DNA from: Macrothele yani
Lineage: Eukaryota; Arthropoda; Arachnida; Araneae; Macrothelidae
DNA length: 64,000 bases
Reading direction: 5' to 3'
Assembly (NCBI GenBank): GCA_039090855.1
Contig: CM077034.1
Span: 226,489,331 to 226,553,330, forward strand
Below the pieces are notes generated by a model. The model was not told the DNA's origin. It was given only the letters and a program-made list of their open reading frames with translations, and made no database searches. The stretch's first letter is position 1; the number at the start of each line of letters is the position of its first letter. Below, piece by piece: positions 56,254-64,000 of the stretch. Made by a program: the position numbers and the translations under genes.

Positions 56254-58411
56254 TATATTATCACTGTAATGAAAGTCAACACTCTTAACAGAAACACGCA
56301 GTGTGATAAAACTGACGCAGTTTGATGCATACATTCCCGCGAACAAAAGAATCTGGATGGATCCGGTTCCAACAGCTTCTTCGCTATGATCACGTGATTC
56401 ACGAGGCGAAGCGTGGCCACCGAGATAGAAGGCCTGCGCAGCGATTTGTGACGTCAGCAAATGCCGTGCTATTGTATCAACCGCTGTTGGCACGATCGAC
56501 GTTAGGTGCTTCTCTGGCTATGAAGTACGGACAACGAAGTGTTGTGACTTTCGCTTTGCTTTTAACTTTCGTTGATTAGGTTGATTGCGTGGAGTTCAAA
56601 ATGGACAGCTTAATGTTTTGTTTCATTCATCCAAAAAAACTGAAATGTATGAACGACAGTCCTTGTTTACAGAGTAAAGCAATCTTTAGTTAATCAAAGG
56701 GGACTGACATGGCAACAACATTTCCTACACGCTTTCTTCTTATCGCGGTAACTTCCTAGGGCATTTTAATTAGCGGCATATATTTCATTAGCTCATATGA
56801 GGTGAAAGATCATCAGCTGCGAAATCTACAAAACCATCGTGATATGTGGGTATTGTTATTTTGTTTATTTGCGGAAACACTTATATTAGCTGACTGTGTC
56901 TTGATGATAGGGTCCGAAATTAATTTCAGATTAGAAAAGGCTCTTGTGTATATTTATTAAAACAATATCGGTAACTACATAGACGAAGAAATGTTGCACA
57001 AATCGTAAAATCATTGACTTATTCTTCGTGATGTCGAAATGGTCACTTCGACGTAATCTAAGATATTATACTCTTTGCGGAAAGAGCACTTACTTTTAGT
57101 ACAGCTCTGCATTTTCCTTTGCACTTTGGTACTCTAAAGTTTTTTGTCACCTTTATATATTGAAATGGCCACACGATTACAAAATGGAATTGCACTGCCT
57201 TAAACTTAGCGCTTCTTAGATGAACGACGAATGGAATCTTGATTCGAATACGTTTTATTCGTTCGTGGTTGGTAGCCCCAAGTATGATGACGTCACGGCT
57301 CTCAAGGGTGAGGGTGAGAAGGCCTTCTATCTCGGTAGCCACGGGTTCACTTATCTGATACCAAAATAATAAATATAAGGGACTTAAAATATTAAACTGA
57401 GGTACTCAGTTCTTACTAGAACCTTGTCACATTTACCGCGACTTGCAGTTTCAATCTAGGCTTCTCACCTCCTTTTCTAACCTTTCCCGGGAAATAATAG
57501 ATTTGTTTTAGTATTTTCTGTGCAAGATAGTTAGCTAGTAATATTGTTCACTTATCTGATACCTAAATAATAAATATGAGGGACTTAGTTTTTACTAAAC
57601 CCTTGTGTCATTCACCAGAGTATGTTTGGCTCTGAATTGAATGTTTCTGGTTAAACCTACAGATGGTTTGCTAACTCTTGTTTCTTTTCCGAGACTTTTC
57701 ATCCTCGAGATTTGTAATTGTCTAAACTCTAAATTATAAGAAGAGGGAATTTCTTCATATCATATTTAATTTTACTCATTTGTTCTCACGTTTAGTAGCT
57801 ATTACGAACTCATAATACTGCGGGAAAAATTTCCAAACTTAAAAGTTTTGTTCTCCGCAACTTCTCTTAAAATAAACAAATGGCCACATTAAAATGTTTT
57901 TTTGACATTAAGTGTGAAAAACGAATTTCATGCAACTAGATCACGCAGTTTGCAAGCAACTGAAAGCGAAATATATTTTACACGTATGAGAAGCGACGTT
58001 TCCCTTCAGTTATTTCATATCCCCCAACATTACGATAATGGTGTTTTCTTTAATCGTAAGTTAAGAGGAGCAATGTCTAATTTATACCCCATTGAAAAAA
58101 ATTAATACGCAGTATTAAAATAACGTAAAATTTCTTCTTTCGCGCAGGTAAAAGACCTTAATTAACGCTGCTTACATATGACACATGCCGTTTTATACGC
58201 ACAAGCTCTGTGAACAAAATGCAAGGAGGATAGAATAAGAGGAGGGAGCTTGTGCTCTCATCGTTGAAGCCAGCTGAGTTGTGTGGCCGCCATGTTACAT
58301 TACCCTTAGTTGCTCATATTTACTTTGTAAGTTAAGGAAGATTTCAGTTTTTTATTACGTGTGAGAAGGACGTTTGCTTATGACTGATTTACGGAATTGT
58401 TTATTTGAAGT
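56254..58411. other. 2.1-kb stretch without a recognised gene
   Basis: Two features are visible. A ~60-bp inverted pair lies near 56410-56460 and 57285-57345, sharing ACCGAGATAGAAGGCC and a GTGACGTCA box. A direct repeat around CTTATCTGATACC lies at about 57351 and 57550, with TAAATA.GAGGGACTTA-like similarity for ~60 bp. A 67-codon ORF at 57902-58105 has no recognisable motif and is not called. Confidence 0.5.
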
Positions 58412-59861
58412 TTAAGGTGGACGTCAAGTCATTTTGCTTCCTATATTTCCAATGGAAAACCTTTTGCACACATTTCCTTCACAATTAGTGTGTTTCCAAG
58501 GATGGTAATTTGAACATCGATTAAAATAACTTCATACTATAACTTGGAATACTTAACATTTTCTAAAACATAAGCACAATTATATTAAAAACCAATAACC
58601 TTCCCTTTGGTGGTGTTGAAACCAGAAAAAAGATGGCGCGACCTGTACTTTGATGACGTCAGTGGACAAAGAAATGTTGGAATGCATAATTACGGTTATG
58701 GTTTAGAAAATATTAAGTATTCCAAGTTATGAAATGAAGCTATTTTAATCTATGTTCGAATTTTCATCCTTGGAAACGCATTAATTGTCCAGAAAAAAGA
58801 TGGCGCGACCTGTACTTTGATGAGGTCAGTAGACAAACAAATGTTGGATTGCATAATTACGGTTATGTTTTAGAAAATATTAAGTATTCCAAGTTACGAA
58901 ATGAAGCTATTTTAATCTATGTTCGAATTTTCATCCTTGGAAACGCATTAATTGTCCAGAAAAAAGATGGCGCGACCTGTACTTTGATGACGTCAGTAGA
59001 CAAACAAATGTTGGATTGCATAATTATGGTTATGTTTTAGAAAATATTAAGTATTCCAAGTTATGAAATGAAGCTATTTTAATCGATGTTCAAATTTTCA
59101 TCCTTGGGAACGCATTAATTGTCCAGAAAAAAGATGGTGCGACCTGTACTTTGATGACGTCAGTAGACAAACAAATGTTGGATTGCATAATTACGGTTAT
59201 GTTTTAGAAAATATTAAGTATTCCAAGTTATGAAATGAAGCTATTTTAATCGATGTTCAAATTTTTATCCTTGGGAACGCATTAATTGTCCAGAAAAGAG
59301 ATGGTGCGACCTGTACTTTGATGACGTCAGTAGACAAACAAATGTTGGATTGCATAATTATGGTTATGTTTTAGAAAATATTAAGTATTCCAAGTTATAA
59401 AATGAAGCTATTTTAATCGATGTTCAAATTTTCATCCTTGGGAACGCATTAATTTTCCAGAAAAAAGATGGCGCGACCTGTACTTTGATGACGTCAGTGG
59501 ACAAACAAATGTTGGATTTCATAATTTTGGTTATGTTTTAGAAAATATTAAGTATTCCAAGTTATAATATGAAGGTATTTTAATCGATGTTCAAATTTTC
59601 ATCCTTGGGAACGCATTAATTGTCCAGAAAAAAGATGGCGCGACCTGTACTTTGATGACGTCAGTAGACAAACAAATGTTGGATTGCATAATTATGGTTA
59701 TGTTTTAGAAAATGTTAAGTATTCCAAGTTATAAAATGAAGCTATTTTAATCGATGTTCGAATTTTCATCCTTGGAAACGCATTAATTGGGAAGAAAATG
59801 TGTACAGAAATTTTTCCATTGGAAGTATTGGAAGCAAAATTACTTGATGTCCACCTTAACT
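58412..59861. mobile_element. TTAA-family element with ~8 internal repeats, inverted to that at 47140
   Basis: TTAAGGTGGACGTCAAGTCA at the left and the reverse complement ACTTGATGTCCACCTTAA at the right define the element and its TTAA flanks. An inverted left arm (58440-58620) is followed by tandem units of ~170 bp marked by AACGCATTAATTGTCCAG (58775, 58944, 59113, 59278, 59443 and 59613). Each unit holds AAAAAAGATGGCGCGACCTG (or a G-to-T variant) and usually TGACGTCA. No transposase is encoded. Confidence 0.85.
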
Positions 59862-60572
59862 AACATTAAAAGCTGAAGAGATATCTATTTGTTGATCGAA
59901 AACTTATGATGGAATAGCTGAACATTTCTAGTGCGAACTACAAAGTTGTCCAGTTTTCAATAACTTCTGGTCAAAAATTACATTCCTGAAAACTTTTTAT
60001 TAAAACTTTGTAAAAAGCAGTCGTTTCTCGCGCACAATAAAATCCGTGTTTTGTTGTTGTTGTTTTTTTTAATTTATAAATAACCGCATTTATTATTAGC
60101 ACATAGTAATCTATCAACGCCAACGGATTTTATTGTCCGCTACAAACGCTTTTCAATTTTGCATATGTCGCGTATTCTTCGTTAAAAGTTAGCAAATTAT
60201 CAAACTTCAGCATGAACTATCGTTTCTAAGGTAATATTTCGTTGCGTTTCTGTTTTCAGAAATATTTACTGGATCACATGAAATAAATCAACATCGTGTT
60301 CTTCACTTTAGAGTGTGCGAACGGCTTCATGCATTACTTTAAGCAGGATGTACGTACTTTCGGTGTGATGAGTTAAAGGATTTTTTGTCGTACATAGCGG
60401 CAAAACGTGACCTAGCAGTGCTGCTTTGAAAGAAAAGAAAACAGTGGTGATATCGCAAGAAGGCTTTAAAAGTGTCAACCTGCCTACGTTGTTAGGTACG
60501 TAATTCGATTGGAACACAGTCAGAAGGGTAACATAAGATGGCTACCGCTCAGAACGTCGGCTTCAGAGCTTT
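59862..60572. other. no gene seen
   Basis: AT-rich DNA. A 69-codon minus-strand frame at 60308-60517 carries no recognisable motif. Confidence 0.4.
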
Positions 60573-60870
60573 ACATGGGCAAGGCTGCACTTGATCCTAT
60601 CAGGCTGTAACATTAAGCAAGAACAGCGAGGACAGAAAAGAGGAGTTGGGACGCAGCGCCATCTATTGACGTTGTTCGCATTAACAAACTGATTCCGTAT
60701 CATTATTTACATTTGAGATTTTATTTATATTCACTTTCACATTAACAGATGGATATTTGTATTCTGAATTCGTAGTACTTGGGCAAGAGAATTTTTCTGT
60801 AGGAACTGGTGTAATTCATGTGTAAATCTCATTCCTCCTTTATTATTCAACGATCTAGGGCCGAGATTTT

Positions 60871-61231
60871 GGTAAATGTGTAGATTACCGTCTTAAATTA
60901 TTTCGTCGGAAAAATGTTAGATCCTGGAAAAAGTGCGACGTACAGATTCTAGAGTATGAAAATTAATGGCAAATGGTGCAGAAATTTCGGATTTTAAATG
61001 TCTTTTAAAGATTTTTATCGAAACATTTACCTGCAAGTTCGATGCTGTGAAGAGTAGGCCTAACGTATCGAACGTATAGGTAAATGTTACGAGAAAAATA
61101 TTTTTTGAAACAGAAAATTTCTGCACCATTTGCCCTTAATTTTCACAATCTAAAACCTGTACGTCGCACTTTTCCGAAGTACTAATATTTTTCCGACGAA
61201 ATAATTTAAAACGCAAATCTACACATTTACC
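60871..61231. repeat. hairpin element, ~125-bp arms
   Basis: GGTAAATGTGTAGATT from 60871 to about 60996 is the inverted copy of about 61108-61231 (shared AAATTATTTCGTCGGAAAAA, GTGCGACGTACAG and GGCAAATGGTGCAGAAATTT). The arms are separated by ~110 bp of spacer. It resembles a foldback miniature transposon, nested in the 60580-62918 element. Confidence 0.85.
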
Positions 61232-61242
61232 TACTATTTTAC

Positions 61243-61485
61243 TTAATATGAGTTTATATAGCTGAGGTTTTTTTCTAAAATTGAATTAGGTACGTAATTA
61301 TCAGAATGAAAATGCTTACCACAAACAACAGTTGAAGGTAACTTGTCATTTGGAGCAAAATCCTGACGAGATATTTCTTTCAGCAACAGTTGCTTTAGGT
61401 TCTGATTTGAGGGAAACTCATGGAATGAAAATCCCACGTTTTTCTTCTTAGAAGATGTGCAAATCGGCACACAGCAGTAAACCAT
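61243..61485 (-). CDS. THAP-domain protein or first exon
   Basis: Starting at the methionine of MVYCCVPICTSSKKKNVGFS (the open frame extends 33 codons further upstream without recognisable sequence), the 80 residues form a C2CH zinc finger. Cys5 and Cys9 are followed 45 residues later by Cys55-x2-His58 (VVCGKHF), with the conserved FSFHEFP stretch in between. THAP domains bind DNA and occur in P-type and Kolobok transposases as well as in host proteins. The usual Trp after the Pro is Leu here. The frame ends at a TAA soon after the domain, so either a splice joins it to a later exon (none identified) or the protein is truncated. Its position inside a TIR-bounded element suggests transposon origin. 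Confidence 0.6.
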   Translation of the reverse strand: MVYCCVPICTSSKKKNVGFSFHEFPSNQNLKQLLLKEISRQDFAPNDKLPSTVVCGKHFHSDNYVPNSILEKNLSYINSY

Positions 61486-62207
61486 TTTGAAAATGGGTTG
61501 GATTTTGTTGTGAAAACAACAGTTTGGTTTTAAAACTAGAAGGTTTTTTTTAAAGAAAGAAGAAAAAACGACGAGCATACACAATCCCGCAATTCAAACA
61601 ACGCAGAAACTGAGGTGTTTATACCAAAGAATATAAACGCTTCGCGTGAAGAAGCTCAACTCTCGTAGAGATAATGTAAAACAGGCGACAGCAGCGCCAC
61701 CATGTAATGCGGCAGCAGATGCTCTGCGGGAAAGTTAACATTCAGGCGCAAAAAGCGTAGGAGACACGGGACGGGAAGCCTATTTCACGGAAAGGAAGCT
61801 AAGCTTTGATCTGCGACTGTTTCCTTCGGTCTCATTGGGTCTACTAAAGCATTTTTTTTTTGTTGTTCTTTTCTGAGTATCCCTCCTGTCCCTTCTTTTG
61901 GTGAAACAAATATATACATTAGCAATTAATATTATTTTAAGGAAATTTTAGCAGTTTTATTCTCACTTTAAGCACCGTAGTAATACCAGGTTGCTTGGCA
62001 TGAATTTCATATTTACAATATACCTTAAATGTCAAAAATGCTGAGGCTGGTTTCCCAGTAGCAGCCATAATAATAAAAAAAAAAAGCAAAGACAACCGCA
62101 GTTTCCCAAAGCTACAATTTTTTTTTCTACCCTTCCGAAGTTTGTAAATTAAACGCACTGCGCTGGAGAAATTTTCTCAACAGATCGGAAAAACATCCGT
62201 TCGTATC

Positions 62208-62277
62208 TGAGTAGGTTCGAACCTGGGCCGCTGGCGTGATAGCTGAGCTCTCTACCGACCAGACTAACTCGCCACGA
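62208..62277 (-). repeat. tRNA-like sequence, minus strand
   Basis: On the minus strand a perfect B box (GGTTCGAACCT) follows an A-box-like TTAGTCTGGTCGGTAGAG by ~35 bases. The acceptor arms do not pair convincingly, so it is a tRNA relic or SINE head, different from the SINE at 55446. Confidence 0.4.
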
Positions 62278-62499
62278 TTGAGTGTATGCTTAAAGCTGTC
62301 TGTTTGGTATGCATTGTGTAATCGAATGCTTCCCTCTTTCATTTTACAATATTACGAGGTATTTTTCATAAAAGTCAGTTTCATATAATTGATAAATTAA
62401 TTTTTTCAACGTAACGATAGCTTTTTTCAGCAAACGTTGTTTTAATGGTTTTCCAGGATATTTGTTTCAAACGGTTTCAAATTTGTTCTTGTTATTCAT

Positions 62500-62540
62500 C
62501 CACTCCATTCCATGAATTGTTATTCATCGGAATGGAGTGG
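62500..62540. repeat. 12-bp stem hairpin
   Basis: CCACTCCATTCC and GGAATGGAGTGG are separated by 17 bases containing ATTCAT. The function is unknown. Confidence 0.6.
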
Positions 62541-63023
62541 GTGTATTTCATGGCTGTAATATAAACGCAGATCTAGATGAGAACAACAAAACCTTTGAAC
62601 AAAACGCCAACACAAACAAGCGTTTATATTCTTTGAACACAAACACGCATGCTCAGTCTAACTCAGTCTGCTCGGCATCCTGCGGCATCAGCCTGTAATG
62701 TTGGCTTCTGTGTAGTAATTCTTTGCCGCATAATATAGTGGCGCTAGTTACGTCTCGCTGAGCCTTACCTTCTTATCAGTTAGATATTCTTTGTTTATAC
62801 CTTGGGACGCAGTGCCATCTAACGGCTGAAATCGTCCCTAACGCCCACTGGCGAATCACCAAAAGTCTATTGTCTTTAACGGTAATGTTACAGCCTGATA
62901 GGATCTAGTTCAGCCTTGACATGGGGCTTGCTTGTTGTGCTTCCTCCCCTTATTCTATCCTCCTTGACAAAATGTCGCCAGCTGCTGCCACTCATTTGCA
63001 CAAGAACTTTCAGTCAATGTATC

Positions 63024-63859
63024 TTAAAGGTCTTTGGTTTTAATCTTGTGTCCTATATCCGCAATATAAATTCTTCTGTACTCATTTTCTCGAAGACTGT
63101 TTCTGTGTAGTGTTTGAAATTTTGTGCACAAATAAAAACGATGCATAGCAAACACATGCCGCAGTTACTATTCCGAAAATTTTGTTAGAATTTTTTTGAA
63201 AAATTCAATTCATCTGACTCGAAAGTATTCCAAATTGGCGCTAGGTGGCGCGATAAGTTAGCTTAGCTGCGTTTCTGTCTGGACAAAACGAAATCTCTCA
63301 TTTCTGTCTGATTTTTCTAATTATCTATTGTACCTTCATTTTTTAGAAAAAATGAACGTACGGTAGGATATAAGATGATTTATGGAAGAAAAGATTCTAT
63401 CCTCACTTTTGCCTCCATTCATTTATTTCTATTTGTCTCACATAATTAGGGAAAGCAGACAGAAATGAGAGATTAGAAAAATCAGACAGAAATGAAAGAA
63501 TTCAATTTATCTAACTCGAAAATATTCCCATTTGGATGTCGTGATAGGTTATATTAGTAATGTTTCACTCTGGAAGAAACGAAATCTCTTATTTCTGTCT
63601 GATTTTTCTAATTATCTGAGCCAAATAGAAATAAATGAATGGGGGCCAAAGTGAGATTGGAATCTTGTCTTCTGTAGATCATCTTAAATCCTACAGTACG
63701 TTCATTTTTGAAGAGAAAATGTGTACATTAGCAGAGAACCCCCTGAATTTGAGCTACAGAAACGCCACCTACTTACAGAGCTTCACCCCTAAATAACGTC
63801 ATTGGTTCAAATGTAACAGCGAGTATTTTGTCTTTTCATTGTGGAGCCAACGATAGACC
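63024..63859. mobile_element. TTAA-flanked hairpin element, copy 2 (inverted, partly duplicated)
   Basis: Read in reverse, it matches 6690-7287: CATTGTGGAGCCAACGA near 63839 equals the complement of 6690-6715, and the far end (TTAAAGGTCTTTGG, 63024) is a diverged form of TTAAGGCTGTCTTTGAATGA. The middle contains two related AAATCTCTCATTTCTGTCTG segments (63290 and 63583), an internal duplication absent from copy 1. A SINE interrupts it at 63860. Confidence 0.65.
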
Positions 63860-64000
63860 GCCGCCCCGGTGGCGCAGTGGTCTAAGCGATGGCCTCTGAT
63901 CATTCGTCCGAACGGGGTCCGGGTTCGAATCCCGGTGAGGCATGGATGTTGTGTTTGTCTTACGGCACTGGTTCTTTCCCTTCCCTGGAATAAGTGACCC
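63860..64000 (+). mobile_element. tRNA-derived SINE, copy 3 (cut by window end)
   Basis: GCCGCCCCGGTGGCGCAGTG onward matches the two SINEs at 55446 and 55911 as far as the window edge, with the same A and B boxes. The tail and right duplication lie beyond the window. Confidence 0.9.

Larger units (their letters stand above)
60580..62918. mobile_element. TIR element with THAP ORF, possibly P-like
   Basis: CAAGGCTGCACTTGATCCTA at 60580 and the reverse complement of the segment ending at 62918 match over 36 bp with two mismatches, to the common GGCTGTAACATTA. The 7-bp sequence ACATGGG lies directly outside both ends (60573-60579 and 62919-62925) as a target-site duplication. The 2.3-kb interior holds a THAP-domain frame, a long hairpin and a tRNA-like sequence, but no complete transposase. 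THAP domains occur in P and Kolobok transposases. A duplication of 7-8 bp fits P better; this assignment is inference. Confidence 0.6.

Noticed and set aside
57902..58105. 67-codon ORF
   Set aside because: No motif, signal peptide or start context; length is expected by chance in this AT-rich stretch.
62208..62277. Functional tRNA gene on the minus strand
   Set aside because: Good B box, but no convincing acceptor or anticodon stem.

Overview
This is eukaryotic, repeat-dominated DNA, most likely from an arthropod. The grounds are: many Tc1-like (DD34E) and mariner (DD34D) elements with TA target-site duplications; a hAT C-terminal fragment; a tRNA-derived SINE with an A-rich tail and perfect target-site duplications; TTAA-flanked miniature elements; and AATAAA signals without operons. 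The species cannot be named from the sequence. Almost everything legible is mobile DNA. The only candidate host-gene pieces are a possible secreted ORF (603-1075), a probable terminal exon of a membrane protein (6236-6396) and a broken gene of a conserved, repetitive invertebrate family (50903-56253).

Layout. 1-3300: a Tc1-like C-terminal end cut by the window edge, the secreted ORF, a complete but dead Tc1-like element (1250-2646), a tRNA-like sequence and a Tc1-type tail. 3356-6163: a terminal-inverted-repeat (TIR) element filled with a ~61-bp minisatellite. 6236-7290: membrane-protein exon, then a TTAA-flanked hairpin element. 7500-41281: the centrepiece, one Tc1-like element with both TIRs whose transposase gene is swollen to 33.8 kb by about 109 head-to-tail copies of a 287-bp unit encoding the N-terminal helix-turn-helix (HTH) domain. 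A second Tc1-like family is inserted in that array at 25183-26720.

41420-50830: a mariner, two nested Tc1-like elements, a hAT fragment, TTAA elements with ~170-bp internal tandem repeats, and a Tc1-like element with an intact 343-codon transposase. 50903-56253 (minus strand): the conserved-family gene, split by a mariner, a Tc1-like element and two SINEs. 58412-59861: another TTAA repeat-bearing element in opposite orientation. 60580-62918: a TIR element with a THAP-domain ORF and a 7-bp duplication, perhaps P-like. 63024-64000: a second copy of the TTAA hairpin element, interrupted by a SINE.

The unifying theme is tandem repeats growing inside DNA transposons. Three unrelated TIR families in one 64-kb window carry internal arrays (61 bp, ~170 bp, 287 bp). 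The 287-bp array shows higher-order organisation (adjacent duplicated blocks of 8, 11, 7 and 6 units) like that of mature satellites. It retains the element's native start codon at one end and the catalytic-domain remnant at the other, so the founding event can be read directly.
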